Assembly (NCBI RefSeq): GCF_001571385.1
Contig: NZ_BCNW01000001.1
Span: 1,674,001-1,738,000, forward strand
Origin: Methanofollis ethanolicus
GTDB taxonomy: Archaea; Halobacteriota; Methanomicrobia; Methanomicrobiales; Methanofollaceae
Direction: 5' to 3'
DNA: 64,000 nt
Of this stretch, positions 35,660-45,082 are shown piece after piece; positions within the stretch are counted from its first letter, which is position 1, and each line of letters opens with the position of its first letter. The notes below the pieces were generated by a model, which did not search any database, had not been told where the DNA came from, and saw nothing but the letters and a program-made list of their open reading frames with translations. The translations under genes were made by a program, and so were the position numbers.

Positions 35660-36082
35660 ATGGACCAGTATATCATTTCCGCTTCATCCACGACAGACGA
35701 CCTCACGCCGGTGGTGATGGCGGTCCATCTCCTTCTCAACAGGCTGCCGATAACGGCACGGTCACGGAATGCACCAGGGCTGCGTGTCGAGGAGGGGAGG
35801 GTGGTCGACGGTCACTATACCGGTCCGCTCCTCGAAGCCGCCATTGCAGAAAACAGACTGAAAAAAGATGTGCCGCCGTCAGGCCCCTATAGAGGGGTGC
35901 CTGTCGTCGTCGCACCGGTGCGCGACAGCGCCGGCGAGGCGATTGGTGCGATCGGCGTCGTCGACATCACCGGGATCTTCGACCTCGCGACCCTGATGGA
36001 GCACCAGTCCGCGATCCTGCAGCAGGTCTGCGGAAAAGACCCCTGTCCTCTCCCTACAGAAGCGATCCCCGCAAAAAGGTAA
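35660..36082 (+). CDS. DUF2111 family protein
   Basis: 140 residues from the ATG preceded by AGGTGG; the ATG at 35639 adds seven residues. Mid-protein GPYRGVPVVVAPVRDSAGEAIGAIGVVDITGIFDLATLM is typical of the DUF2111 family found in methanogens, with a GAF/PAS-like sensory pattern. It lies 5 bases before birA and may sense a metabolite for the biotin/pyruvate carboxylase operon; that is an inference. Confidence 0.75.
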   Translation: MDQYIISASSTTDDLTPVVMAVHLLLNRLPITARSRNAPGLRVEEGRVVDGHYTGPLLEAAIAENRLKKDVPPSGPYRGVPVVVAPVRDSAGEAIGAIGVVDITGIFDLATLMEHQSAILQQVCGKDPCPLPTEAIPAKR

Positions 36083-36087
36083 TAGCC

Positions 36088-37068
36088 ATGAACGATGTTA
36101 CTGAGAAGGTTCTAAAGATACTCGAATCGGCCGAAGACCCCATCACCGCTGAACAGATCAGCGAGTCCCTCGATATACCCGGTTCGTCGGTCGCACACCA
36201 TATCAAAAGCCTGCGCGAGGCAGGACACGACATCGAGTTCTCCCGGGGGTCAGGCTATCTCCTTGTCAGGGGAGGGGGGGCGATCACCTCCGAGGAGATC
36301 GGAAAGACGCTCAAGACCGCGGTGATGGGCCGGGAGATCAGGTACCATGAGAGTGTCGGCTCGACAAACTGGGCGGCCCGGAAGCTCTGCACTGAAGGGG
36401 ACCCTGCCGCCCTCCACGGCACCCTGGTCGTCGCCGGAGAACAGACCGGCGGTTTCGGGAGGATGGGCCGCGCCTGGGTCTCGCCAAAGGGTGGCATCTG
36501 GGCGAGCCTCATCCTGAAACCGACGATACCGGTTCACTCCCTCTTCCTGATCACGATGGCCGCGTCCCTTGCGATCGCCCGGGCGATCAGGCGGAAGTAC
36601 GACCTCGGGGCCCTGATCAAGTGGCCGAACGACGTATATATCGGCGACAAAAAGGTGGCCGGGCTCCTCGTCGAACTCTCGACCGAGGGGGAGACTGTCA
36701 ACTACTGTCTCCTCGGCATCGGCATCGACGCCAACGTGGATATCAGCGACCTCCCCCCTGACCTCCAGAAGACGGTCACGTCTGTCATGGCAGAACTCGG
36801 ACACGAGGTCGACCGGGCGTCCCTGCTCACGACTGTCCTCAAGGAGTTCGAGAGCAGGTACCAGATCCTGGAGAGCGGCGAATACGACCCGATCATCAGG
36901 GAGTGGAAGAGCCTTTCCCGCACCCTGGACAACCGCGTCTCGATCAGGACGATGCGAAAGACCTTCGAGGGCATCGCCATCGACATCGACCAGCACGGCG
37001 CCCTGATCATCAGGCGGGACAACGGGCGGATCGAGAAGGTCGTTGCAGGCGACTGCATGCACCTCTGA
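36088..37068 (+). CDS. birA: Biotin protein ligase and repressor BirA
   Basis: 326 residues. An N-terminal winged helix (KVLKILESAEDPITAEQISESL, SSVAHHIKSLREAG) precedes the catalytic core SVGSTNWAARKL, GEQTGGFGRMGRAW (biotinyl-AMP loop), IKWPNDVYIGDKKVAGLLVEL and a C-terminal SH3-like domain. It attaches biotin to the PycB lysine encoded downstream. The HTH suggests it also represses this operon when biotin is plentiful. One deviation: the usual GRGRxG loop reads GFGRMG, so the first Arg is absent. Confidence 0.93.
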   Translation: MNDVTEKVLKILESAEDPITAEQISESLDIPGSSVAHHIKSLREAGHDIEFSRGSGYLLVRGGGAITSEEIGKTLKTAVMGREIRYHESVGSTNWAARKLCTEGDPAALHGTLVVAGEQTGGFGRMGRAWVSPKGGIWASLILKPTIPVHSLFLITMAASLAIARAIRRKYDLGALIKWPNDVYIGDKKVAGLLVELSTEGETVNYCLLGIGIDANVDISDLPPDLQKTVTSVMAELGHEVDRASLLTTVLKEFESRYQILESGEYDPIIREWKSLSRTLDNRVSIRTMRKTFEGIAIDIDQHGALIIRRDNGRIEKVVAGDCMHL

Positions 37069-37077
37069 GGGCGGGCG

Positions 37078-37587
37078 ATGTACGGCAGCGAAGAGCGCTC
37101 CCGCATTATCGCAGAGTCTGCCGGCTTTGTCGCCCTGATAGCCGCGGGTTCGTGGGTCTCCATTCCCTTCGTCCCTGTGCCCCTCACCCTCCAGACCTTC
37201 TTCGTCCTCCTCTCCGGAGCGGTGATGAAGAGATGGGCGGTGGTGCCCGCGGCCCTGTACCTTCTCCTCGGCCTTCTCGGCCTGCCGATCTTCCACAATG
37301 GCACGGCTGGCATCGGCGTCCTGATGGGGCCGACCGGGGGTTTCATCGTCGGCTTCATCGCCGCGGCCCTCGTCGCGGGCCTGGCGTACGAGAGAGACGC
37401 CGAGATTGTCAGGATCGCCGGCCTTGCCGCCGCCTCGATTGCGATCTACCTCTTCGGGGTCTCCTGGCTTGCATATTCGACCGGCATGGGACTTGTGGCC
37501 GCAACTCTCGTCGGGATGGTGCCCTTCCTCCCCGGCGACGCTGTCAAGACGGCGGCCGCGTATATCGTCGCACGAAGACTGGCATGA
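37078..37587 (+). CDS. bioY: ECF biotin transporter substrate-binding subunit BioY
   Basis: 169 residues, about six transmembrane helices. Typical BioY features: IPFVPVPLTLQTFFVLLSG near the N-terminus, LYLLLGLLGLPIF, and GPTGGFIVGFIAAALVAGL. Captures biotin at the outer face. The stop overlaps the ATG of the ATPase gene by 4 bases (ATGA). Confidence 0.94.
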   Translation: MYGSEERSRIIAESAGFVALIAAGSWVSIPFVPVPLTLQTFFVLLSGAVMKRWAVVPAALYLLLGLLGLPIFHNGTAGIGVLMGPTGGFIVGFIAAALVAGLAYERDAEIVRIAGLAAASIAIYLFGVSWLAYSTGMGLVAATLVGMVPFLPGDAVKTAAAYIVARRLA

Positions 37588-38267
37588 TCGAGATCGACGG
37601 CCTCGTCCACGGCATCCTCACCATCCCCTCCCTCCGGGTCGACGAGGGGCACACCGCCCTCATCGGCCCGAACGGGAGCGGCAAATCAACTTTTCTCTCT
37701 CTTCTTTCCGGCATCGCCGTCCCTCTCTACGGCCGGATCGGCATCGACGGCCGCCCGCCGCGGCTGGTCGACGTCGGGTGGGTCTCTGAGTTTCCCGACC
37801 AGAGCATCCTCTTCACCCGCGTTGATGACGAGATCGCGAGTCCCTCCCGTTTCGCCGGCCTCCCCTGCAAGGAGGTGGAGACGCGGGTGGAGGCGGCCGC
37901 ACGCCTGGTCGGCATCGAAGACCTCCTCCCCCGCACGGTCAGGGAACTCTCCGGGGGCGAACGGGCCCTGGTGGCCCTCGCGACTGCCCTCTCGACAGAT
38001 CCGGAGGTGCTCGTCCTCGACGAGTTCGACTCCCATCTCGACGGCGAGACGGCGGAGGTCGTCGAGGAGGCGCTGGCCAGGTGCCGGTGCCGGTACTCTG
38101 TCCGTTGCACGCAGGACATGGCCGCCGCCGCACGGGCCGACACCGTGCTGTACCTGGAAAAAGGGCGGGTCGGCGAGATAGGCACGCCCGCCGACGTCTT
38201 CGCCGCCCGCGAAGAGACCTGCTTCTACCCCCCCCTCTGGAGGACCGCCCATGGACGTCAGGCTTGA
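37584..38267 (+). CDS. bioM: ECF transporter ATPase, biotin module (BioM)
   Basis: 227 residues: Walker A GPNGSGKST (about 33-41), Q-loop region EFPDQSILFTRVDDE, signature LSGGERALVALATAL and Walker B VLVLDEFDSHLDGE. Couples ATP hydrolysis to biotin uptake with BioN and BioY. Overlaps the next ATPase gene by 17 bases. Confidence 0.9.
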   Translation: MIEIDGLVHGILTIPSLRVDEGHTALIGPNGSGKSTFLSLLSGIAVPLYGRIGIDGRPPRLVDVGWVSEFPDQSILFTRVDDEIASPSRFAGLPCKEVETRVEAAARLVGIEDLLPRTVRELSGGERALVALATALSTDPEVLVLDEFDSHLDGETAEVVEEALARCRCRYSVRCTQDMAAAARADTVLYLEKGRVGEIGTPADVFAAREETCFYPPLWRTAHGRQA

Positions 38268-38949
38268 GGGCGTCATCTTTAACCGCGGCGCCTTCACCCT
38301 CTCCTGCTCGGGCGTCTTCGGCGAGGGCGTCCATCTCATCAGCGGCAGGGTGGGGAGCGGGAAGACGACCTTCGCCCTCCTCCTCGCGGGTCTTGTGACG
38401 CCATCGGCGGGGACGATCATCAGGGATGGCATCGCCTCCCTCACTCTCTCCTTCCAGAATCCCGAATACCATGTCACCGAGGCGACGGTCGAGGACGAGG
38501 TCCTCTCCTACGGCGCCGACCCGGTAGAGGTCACGGCCCTCTGCGGCCTCGAAGACCGCCGGGGGGACGACCCCTTCGCCCTCTCCCGCGGCGAACTCAA
38601 GCGCCTCCACCTCGCCTGCGTCCTCGCCGGGAAGCACGACCTCCTTGTCCTGGACGAACCCTTCAGTTCTCTCGACTGCGTCCAGAAAGGGCGCCTGTGC
38701 AGGGAACTGGAGGAGAGGGACGGCGGCGTCACCGTCATCTTCACCCACGAGAAACAGGTGCTGCCGCGGGCAGACTATCTCTGGGAGGTCGAGGAGGGAG
38801 AGGTCGTCTGTCTCGGCAGGGTGCCGGACGCCATCCCGGCATGGCGGCACGCACCGCCGTACCTCAGGTACGCCATCGACGCCGGCGTGGTGCCGGAGAA
38901 CATCAGGTTCAGGGACACGGTGGAGGCGCTATGCAGGACACACGACTGA
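38251..38949 (+). CDS. Second ECF transporter ATPase
   Basis: 232 residues. The Walker A is GRVGSGKTTF and Walker B LLVLDEPFSSLDCVQKG; the signature is degenerate (ALSRGELKRLHLACVLAG; LSRGE for LSGGE). With the preceding ATPase it forms the A/A' pair of a classical ECF transporter. Overlaps the bioN gene by 19 bases. Confidence 0.88.
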   Translation: MDVRLEGVIFNRGAFTLSCSGVFGEGVHLISGRVGSGKTTFALLLAGLVTPSAGTIIRDGIASLTLSFQNPEYHVTEATVEDEVLSYGADPVEVTALCGLEDRRGDDPFALSRGELKRLHLACVLAGKHDLLVLDEPFSSLDCVQKGRLCRELEERDGGVTVIFTHEKQVLPRADYLWEVEEGEVVCLGRVPDAIPAWRHAPPYLRYAIDAGVVPENIRFRDTVEALCRTHD

Positions 38950-39575
38950 GACTCTTCTGCATCTTCGCCCTCTCCATCGCGGCCTTCCACTCGGTGCACG
39001 GCGCGGCCCTCGTCTTTCTCTGGTGGGTGGTATTCAGCAGGAGGCGCGCCTCCCTCCCGCCGCGGACCGCAGGGGCCGTCGTCCTCCTCACCCTCGGCAT
39101 CACCGCGGCCGCGACCGAGGTCACCGCAGGTGGCGGCCTCGCCTACTTTTTCCGCCTGGCCGCGGTCTTTCTCATCGCGTTCTGGGCGTACCGCGAACGC
39201 GTCCCTGGCGAACTCCTCGGCGCCGGTGCCTCCCTCTTCGGGAAAAAGTGGGGCTTCGACATCGGCCTCGCCGGAGAGATGGGAATGGAGGCACTCGCTT
39301 CCCTGGAGGGTGACATCACACGGATGAGAATGGCACTGCGACTGAAAGGGAAGGGCCGCGGCATCAGGGCCGTCGTCCCCCTCGGCCTCGGCCTCCTCCA
39401 CGCACAGATGCAGAGGTCAACAGACCGCGCCTCCCTCCTCGCCGTGCGCGGCTACACCGGTGGGGGGTCAGTCTGCCCTGTTTTTACCCGGACGAGAGCA
39501 GACAAATGCGCCGCTGCTCTTGCCGGAATTATCGTAATTCTCTCGTATGTACCTCTTAGTGATGTATTTATATGA
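38931..39575 (+). CDS. bioN: ECF transporter T component (BioN)
   Basis: 214 residues, four or five transmembrane helices, with the coupling-helix segment RMRMALRLKGKGRGIRAVVP and a later cytoplasmic LLAVRGYTGGG; these match the EcfT family's A-R-x motifs (ALR, AVRG). Links the ATPases to BioY. The gene ends 54 bases before pycB, where an AT-rich spacer may hold an internal promoter. Confidence 0.85.
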   Translation: MQDTRLRLFCIFALSIAAFHSVHGAALVFLWWVVFSRRRASLPPRTAGAVVLLTLGITAAATEVTAGGGLAYFFRLAAVFLIAFWAYRERVPGELLGAGASLFGKKWGFDIGLAGEMGMEALASLEGDITRMRMALRLKGKGRGIRAVVPLGLGLLHAQMQRSTDRASLLAVRGYTGGGSVCPVFTRTRADKCAAALAGIIVILSYVPLSDVFI

Positions 39576-39629
39576 TCAGATTGAAAAATTGAGAGGCTTG
39601 AGGATATTTAAGAGCCCCGAGGTATTCAG

Positions 39630-41372
39630 ATGAGTGCTGCCAGTTCTAAAAGGGTATATATCACCGATACGACGCTCAGGGATGCCCATCAGTCGCTCAT
39701 CGCCACCCGCATGAGAACGGAGGACATGATCCCTCTGGCTCGGAAGATGGATGATGTGGGCTTTTTCTCCCTGGAGGCCTGGGGGGGTGCGACCTTCGAC
39801 AGCTGCATCCGCTTTCTCAACGACGATCCCTGGGACCGTCTGAGAGACCTGAAGGCCGAACTTACGAAGACGCCGATCCAGATGCTGCTGCGGGGGCAGA
39901 ACCTGGTGGGCTACCGCCACTACCCCGACGATGTCGTGGAGCGTTTTGTCGATGCCGCATATAAGAATGGTGTCGATATCTTCCGCGTCTTCGACGCCTT
40001 AAATGATATCAGGAATATGGAGAAGGCCTTCACCAGCGTGAAGGCGGCAGGCGCACACCTGCAGGGGACAATTTCCTACACGACAAGTCCGGTGCACACC
40101 ACGGCCACCTTCATCGACATGGCCGAGGAGATGGCGGCGCGTGACTGCGACTCCATCTGCATCAAGGACATGGCCGGGCTGATCATGCCCGAGGCCGCCC
40201 GGGAACTCATCGCGGGGATCAAGGAGAGGGTCGATATCCCGGTCTGCCTCCACTCCCACTCGACGAGCGGGATCGCGTCGATGAGTTACCAGGCGGCGAT
40301 CGAGGCGGGCGTCGACATCCTTGACACGGCGATGTCGCCCTTCGCCCTCGGCACCTCGCAGCCCCCGACGGAGAGCGTGGTCGCCTCCCTCAGGGGCACG
40401 GCGCGGGACACCGGCATCGACCTGCACGCCCTTCGTGGAGTGCGGGACCTCTGTGTCGGCCTCAGGGAGAAGTACGGCGGCCTCCTCGACCCGATCTCCG
40501 AGCGGGTGGACAGCGACGTCCTCATCTACCAGTTGCCCGGCGGCATGATCTCGAACCTGGTCTCCCAGTTGAAGGAGCAGGACGCCCTCAACCGCATGGA
40601 GGAGGTACTCGCCGAACTGCCGAAGGTGCGGGCAGACCTCGGCTATCCTCCCCTCGTCACCCCGACCAGCCAGATCGTGGGGACGCAGGCTGTCCTGAAC
40701 GTCCTGATGGGCAAGGAAAGATACTCCAATGTCACGAAGGAGGTCAAGGACTATGTCCGCGGCCTGTACGGCCGGTCGCCGGCGCCGATCTCCCCCGAGA
40801 TCAGGACTCTGATCATCGGCGACGAGGACGTGATCACAGGCCGGCCCGCCGACCTCCTGGAACCCGCCTACGAGAAGATGCGGGAGCAGGCGGTGAAGGA
40901 GGGGCTCGTGCGGAAGGAGGAGGACGTCCTCACCTACATCATGTACCCGGCAATCGCCCCGTCCTTCCTGAAGGGCGAGAGAAAGCCCGAGGCGATCCCG
41001 CAGAAGGCGACGGCTGCAGCAAGCGCCGCCGACATCCCGGGCTTCATGGAGGTCGAGGTCGACGGCGAGATCTTCTCCGTGCGGATCCTCTCTGTCGAGG
41101 GGAGTGCGGTCGAGTCGGCCGCACCCTCTGCCGGTAAGGAGATCCCGCGGGGCGAGATCGCCGGCGGCATCAAGTCCAATATGCAGGGCATGGTCCTTGA
41201 GATGCGGGTCTCCGCAGGCGCCGAGGTGCGGAAGGGCGACGTCCTCCTGGTCCTCGAAGCGATGAAGATGGAGAACCCGATCTACGCCCCTGCCGACGGC
41301 AAGGTCACCGAGATCTTCGTGGATGCAGGAGACGTCGTCCAGAACGGGGACGTCCTGATGGTGGTCGAATAA
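39630..41372 (+). CDS. pycB: Pyruvate carboxylase subunit B
   Basis: 580 residues. Carboxyltransferase TIM barrel ([58 protein letters not shown]) followed by a PYC_OADA domain and a C-terminal biotin carrier domain with the biotinylated Lys in [14 protein letters not shown]. Transfers carboxyl from biotin to pyruvate, making oxaloacetate for the partial TCA pathway of methanogens. Separate A and B subunits are the archaeal form. It lies before pycA with a 20-base gap. Confidence 0.95.
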   Translation: MSAASSKRVYITDTTLRDAHQSLIATRMRTEDMIPLARKMDDVGFFSLEAWGGATFDSCIRFLNDDPWDRLRDLKAELTKTPIQMLLRGQNLVGYRHYPDDVVERFVDAAYKNGVDIFRVFDALNDIRNMEKAFTSVKAAGAHLQGTISYTTSPVHTTATFIDMAEEMAARDCDSICIKDMAGLIMPEAARELIAGIKERVDIPVCLHSHSTSGIASMSYQAAIEAGVDILDTAMSPFALGTSQPPTESVVASLRGTARDTGIDLHALRGVRDLCVGLREKYGGLLDPISERVDSDVLIYQLPGGMISNLVSQLKEQDALNRMEEVLAELPKVRADLGYPPLVTPTSQIVGTQAVLNVLMGKERYSNVTKEVKDYVRGLYGRSPAPISPEIRTLIIGDEDVITGRPADLLEPAYEKMREQAVKEGLVRKEEDVLTYIMYPAIAPSFLKGERKPEAIPQKATAAASAADIPGFMEVEVDGEIFSVRILSVEGSAVESAAPSAGKEIPRGEIAGGIKSNMQGMVLEMRVSAGAEVRKGDVLLVLEAMKMENPIYAPADGKVTEIFVDAGDVVQNGDVLMVVE

Positions 41373-41392
41373 ACTCCCCTCTGTGTGGTCAC

Positions 41393-42871
41393 ATGAGATA
41401 TTTTGAGAAGGTGCTCATCGCAAACAGGGGCGAGATCGCCATCAGGGTGATGCGGGCCTGCCGCGAACTCGGGATCGAGACGGTCGCGATCTACTCGGCC
41501 CCCGACAAAAACGCCCTCCATGTGAAGTACGCGGACGAGGCCTTCTTTGTCGGCGAGGCCCCGCCGCAGAAGAGTTACCTGAACATGGAGAGGATCGCCG
41601 AGATCGCGAAGATGTCGGGAGCGGAGGCGGTCCACCCTGGCTACGGGTTCCTGGCAGAGAACGCGAAGTTTGCAAAACTCGTCGAGGACGAGGGTCTCAC
41701 CTACATCGGCCCGTCCTGGAAGACCATCGAGATGATGGGCTCGAAGATCGAGAGCAAGCAGACGATGCAGGCGGCGGGCGTGCCCGTCCTGCCCGGCACG
41801 CCGGGCGGGATCACGAGTCTCGACGAGGCGGCGAAGGTCGCGGAGGAGATCGGCTATCCGGTGATTGTGAAGGCGAGCGCGGGCGGCGGCGGTATCGGGA
41901 TGCATGTCGTCAATTCGCCTGACGAGCTGGAAGAGGCGATCGCGGGGAGCATGCGGATCGCGGGGTCGGCCTTCGGCGACCCGACGGTCTTTATCGAGAA
42001 GTATCTCACGAAGCCCCGCCACATCGAGTTCCAGGTGCTCGCGGACAGGTACGGGAAGACTCTCCACCTGTACGACCGTGAGTGCTCGATCCAGCGCCGT
42101 CACCAGAAACTGGTGGAGGAGGCGCCCTGCCCGATCATGACGGACGAGCTGCGGGAGAGGATGGCGGCCTCGGCGGTGACTGTCGCAAAGACGTCCCATT
42201 ACAAGAACGCGGGCACGGTGGAGTTCCTGTACTCGGACGGGGACTACTACTTCATGGAGATGAACACCCGTCTCCAGGTGGAGCACACGATCACCGAGAT
42301 GATCACCGGGATCGACATCGTGAAGCAGCAGATCGCGGTCGCTGCGGGGCAGGACCTCTCCTTCGACCAGGAGGATGTCTCGATCCGGGGGCACGCGATC
42401 GAGTGCCGGATCAATGCCGAAGATCCCCTGAACAACTTCCAGGCCGACCCGGGCAAGATCGTCCGGTACCGCTCGCCAGGCGGCCCGGGGATCAGGGTGG
42501 ACTCGGGGATCCACATGGGCTACACGATCCCGCCGAACTACGACTCAATGATCTCGAAGCTCTGCGCCCACGGCCAGACGAGGATGGAGGCGATCGAGAG
42601 GATGCGCAGGGCGATCTACGAGTACGTGATCCTGGGGGTGAAGACGACCCTGCCCCTCCACCACGCGATCATGCACAACCGGGAGTTCGCGCTCGGCAAC
42701 ACGCACACCCACTTCCTCCAGGAGGAGCATATCGCCCAGAGTCTTCGGCGGTACCTGCGCGAGGAGGAAACCCGCATGCAGACCCTCGCGGACTCTCTGC
42801 GGCAGGGGAAGGAGACGGCGGCGATCTCCGCCGCGGTCAACGTCTACATCAACCAGATGAGGCGGAGATAA
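41393..42871 (+). CDS. pycA: Pyruvate carboxylase subunit A (biotin carboxylase)
   Basis: 492 residues. Biotin carboxylase: [23 protein letters not shown]-grasp [51 protein letters not shown] and [10 protein letters not shown]. Carboxylates the PycB-borne biotin with ATP and bicarbonate. Downstream of pycB and last gene in the run that starts with archease/RtcB and BirA. Confidence 0.96.
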   Translation: MRYFEKVLIANRGEIAIRVMRACRELGIETVAIYSAPDKNALHVKYADEAFFVGEAPPQKSYLNMERIAEIAKMSGAEAVHPGYGFLAENAKFAKLVEDEGLTYIGPSWKTIEMMGSKIESKQTMQAAGVPVLPGTPGGITSLDEAAKVAEEIGYPVIVKASAGGGGIGMHVVNSPDELEEAIAGSMRIAGSAFGDPTVFIEKYLTKPRHIEFQVLADRYGKTLHLYDRECSIQRRHQKLVEEAPCPIMTDELRERMAASAVTVAKTSHYKNAGTVEFLYSDGDYYFMEMNTRLQVEHTITEMITGIDIVKQQIAVAAGQDLSFDQEDVSIRGHAIECRINAEDPLNNFQADPGKIVRYRSPGGPGIRVDSGIHMGYTIPPNYDSMISKLCAHGQTRMEAIERMRRAIYEYVILGVKTTLPLHHAIMHNREFALGNTHTHFLQEEHIAQSLRRYLREEETRMQTLADSLRQGKETAAISAAVNVYINQMRRR

Positions 42872-42940
42872 CCCTGCCCCACAATAACCTTTATTAACCA
42901 ATCCATCATTGTTATACTGCACTTAGGTGCAAACACTCGT

Positions 42941-43051
42941 GCTGCGGTGGCCTAGTTGGTTAGGGCGCCAGACTCATAGGGTTTTGAGCAAAAACGAAGC
43001 GCCCAGATCTGAGATATCTGGAGGTCGGGGGTTCGGATCCCCCTCGCAGCA
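42941..43051 (+). tRNA. tRNA-Met (CAT) with a 37-nt intron
   Basis: Acceptor arms GCTGCGG and TCGCAGC pair with one G:U; D arm GCC...GGC; T arm GGGGG-TTCGGAT-CCCCC. Anticodon stem CCAGA/TCTGG frames a loop with anticodon CAT at 42975-42977. An intron of 37 bases, 42979-43015, follows base 37. The mature length is 74. The stem lacks the three G:C pairs typical of initiators, so it should be elongator Met; an AUA-reading tRNA-Ile is an alternative. CCA is not encoded. A TATA-like TTATAC lies about 27 bases upstream. Confidence 0.9.
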
Positions 43052-43090
43052 CTCTTTTGGGATGTTTGAGTTCCAATTTTGAATTGCGAC

Positions 43091-43098
43091 TTTTAAAA
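43091..43098 (+). promoter_or_regulatory. TATA box, TTTTAAAA
   Basis: A perfect palindromic TATA box 17 bases before the TTG codon at 43115; this spacing implies a leaderless or very short leader transcript. Confidence 0.5.
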
Positions 43099-43114
43099 GG
43101 CTCCATTTGATACC

Positions 43115-43408
43115 TTGACGCACGCCCTTGACCAGAGCAGGCATGACGGCGATGTCCGGGACTCTGCCATGTACTGCGGTGACCTCGTCCTCATGAACCT
43201 CAGGACCGGCGACAATGCGGCGGCATATATGTACGCCTCAGATCTTGTCCTGTATCTCAAAGGGGACATTCAGGCCTCTGCCCGCGACCTCGCCGACCAG
43301 ATCAGGGTCAGGGTCGAGAACCAGATCCCCGCGGTCCCGGAGGAGATCCTGAAAAAAGCGGAGTTCATCGTCCACAGGATACACTATGGGGAGAACGACA
43401 CTTTTTGA
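43115..43408 (+). CDS. Conserved small protein, function unknown
   Basis: 97 residues, TTG start. The sequence is helical and acidic with a pattern AMYCGDLVLMNLRTGDNAAAYMYASDLVLYLKGDIQASARDLADQIRVR. No family is recognised. The first ATG-coded methionine is at 43169, which would cut the conserved-looking N-terminal helix; the TATA box position supports the TTG. Followed by a 7-bp inverted repeat. Confidence 0.55.
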   Translation: MTHALDQSRHDGDVRDSAMYCGDLVLMNLRTGDNAAAYMYASDLVLYLKGDIQASARDLADQIRVRVENQIPAVPEEILKKAEFIVHRIHYGENDTF

Positions 43409-43417
43409 GAATACGTT

Positions 43418-43434
43418 TTGGGATATGATCCCAA
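43418..43434. terminator. Inverted repeat after the small gene
   Basis: TTGGGAT-ATG-ATCCCAA, a perfect 7-bp stem 9 bases after the stop codon. No long T-tract follows, so its role as a terminator is uncertain. Confidence 0.35.
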
Positions 43435-43787
43435 CAGATCTGCACATGTTTTCATACCACAGATGCAATAAAAAACGAGATTGCAGGCCCCTACAAATCC
43501 CCCACGCCGAGCAAACACCTTCTGAGGGAGGTGGTCAGTCCGAGGACCGAACGGGGATTAACTATTTTGTGTCATCATGATCCGATGGGTGGGGATTTCA
43601 TGAGATTCACCAAATCTGATATCCCCTTCTCGTACGATCAATTTTATGGATTTATCATTACTTATTTCATAAACAGGGTTCAATAAGGATGTATTTTTGC
43701 TGGGAGAGAATTGTTTGACAGGGAGATCGGACATCAGGACATTATGGGGTCGTGAAGAAATGAGGAGTCTTGGAGGGGCTAAGGTCT
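43435..43787. other. Intergenic, no gene seen
   Basis: About 350 AT-rich bases between convergent genes. I see no credible coding frame or RNA gene. GGTC-AGTCCGAG-GACC at 43531-43546 is a small hairpin. Confidence 0.4.
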
Positions 43788-44888
43788 CTACAGACCAGAT
43801 TTTTTTAATCTGTCTATCTCAGGCTGAAAGACTTCAAAGAATATGATCATGTTGTTTACAGCCCAAAATCGCAATTCTTCTGACATCTCACCTGTTTTTT
43901 TCTCTATTGATATCTTCGCCCATTTTCTGCCCCATTCTTTAGTTATAATGACATTTTCCCCTGTTCTCTCTTCAAGCGTCTTTTGTAACGATGCCAGACG
44001 GACCAATTGTTTTTGATTTAATAATTTGTCACTATTTTCAAAATGCAATTCAACACTGAATGCATTCCGAGGTCTTCCCCGGAATATCCATTCATAATGG
44101 ACATTACTCAAACCCGAAGAGATAGTATAATAATTTCTTGGAAGGGGTTTTGGATAGGTGTCTGGAATTCGATCTCCTAGTTTTGAGACTAGATCAGCGT
44201 AAAACTCCAGATATTCCTGTTTTGAAAGACTTTGCGAACCCTCTGAAAGTTCTTTCTTTTCGACCTGTATCAGGTATTCTTTTGCATCGGGAATGGGTAT
44301 GATGATCGATGACTCTACCGTCAATGCTGTTTCATCATTGATATAGGGGGTTATTTTTACACAGGTAATATCAATGCCAAATTTACGGAGCCAGAAGACA
44401 GAGGCCGTCACCTCGGGTCGATATTCCATTGCAAGTAAAATGATTCTTGGTCTATCGTTGATCTCCTCGAATTCAGTATTCTGTATAAAATCAATTAATT
44501 TCGATTTTACATGCTCCCTTTCTGCCTGTTCTCCTCTCCTTCTGAGATAATCTACATGAAGATCGATTACTTGATCGAGATTTAATGTCGAACAGTACGC
44601 AGCATATTTAATTGCTTGTAATTCAGCTGTTCTTCCGGTATTGTCCCTTTTGAGTTCTATAACAACAAGGTTGCCATCCTGATCCAGGGCGAGGAGATCC
44701 AGCCGCTCAGATGTCTTATCAAATTTGTCAAATTCGGTTGTTAAAATGAGTAATTCCTCGCCTAATATCTCGGGATATGTTTCTACCCATTTTTCAATGT
44801 TTTTTCTTTCTAATATGTTGTGATCTTTAAAGGTGGTTTTTTGAGGGATTTTTATTCTTTCATCCTGGAGGTTGTACGTAAAAATCAT
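43788..44888 (-). CDS. PD-(D/E)xK nuclease-like protein, DUF91/NucS N-terminus with DUF4268-like C-terminus
   Basis: 366 residues. The N-terminal half has the nuclease core ERLDLLALDQDGNLVVIELKRD: Asp in RLDLLA and the E-x-K pair in VVIELKRD, preceded by IEKWVETYPEILGEEL as in NucS/DUF91 proteins. The C-terminal half (about 240-366) matches DUF4268-type domains (RPRNAFSVELHFENSD, a Trp-rich GRKWAKISIEK). AT-rich codon use contrasts with neighbours. It is divergent from the helicase-nuclease gene. Likely DNA cleavage, possibly defence. Confidence 0.78.
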   Translation of the reverse strand: MIFTYNLQDERIKIPQKTTFKDHNILERKNIEKWVETYPEILGEELLILTTEFDKFDKTSERLDLLALDQDGNLVVIELKRDNTGRTAELQAIKYAAYCSTLNLDQVIDLHVDYLRRRGEQAEREHVKSKLIDFIQNTEFEEINDRPRIILLAMEYRPEVTASVFWLRKFGIDITCVKITPYINDETALTVESSIIIPIPDAKEYLIQVEKKELSEGSQSLSKQEYLEFYADLVSKLGDRIPDTYPKPLPRNYYTISSGLSNVHYEWIFRGRPRNAFSVELHFENSDKLLNQKQLVRLASLQKTLEERTGENVIITKEWGRKWAKISIEKKTGEMSEELRFWAVNNMIIFFEVFQPEIDRLKKSGL

Positions 44889-45082
44889 CGAAACTCTCTG
44901 TAGACCTTCGAACTATAAAAGAGAGAGGATTTCGCAGGGATCCTTCTGCCATATGGATCTTTTGAGAACTCGCGTGTGCAATGAGTCCGCTTCAAAACCC
45001 AACACTTATCCTCCCCCCCGGTTCACCCACATCTGATCCAGATGCACCCCCACAACCGTACACCAACCAAAGGAGCTCCAAT

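Noticed and set aside
41282-42514. Minus-strand frame opposite pycA
   Set aside because: Antisense shadow in a gene with clear biotin carboxylase motifs.
43531-43546. Box C/D guide RNA near the hairpin
   Set aside because: No RUGAUGA and CUGA boxes with correct spacing were found.
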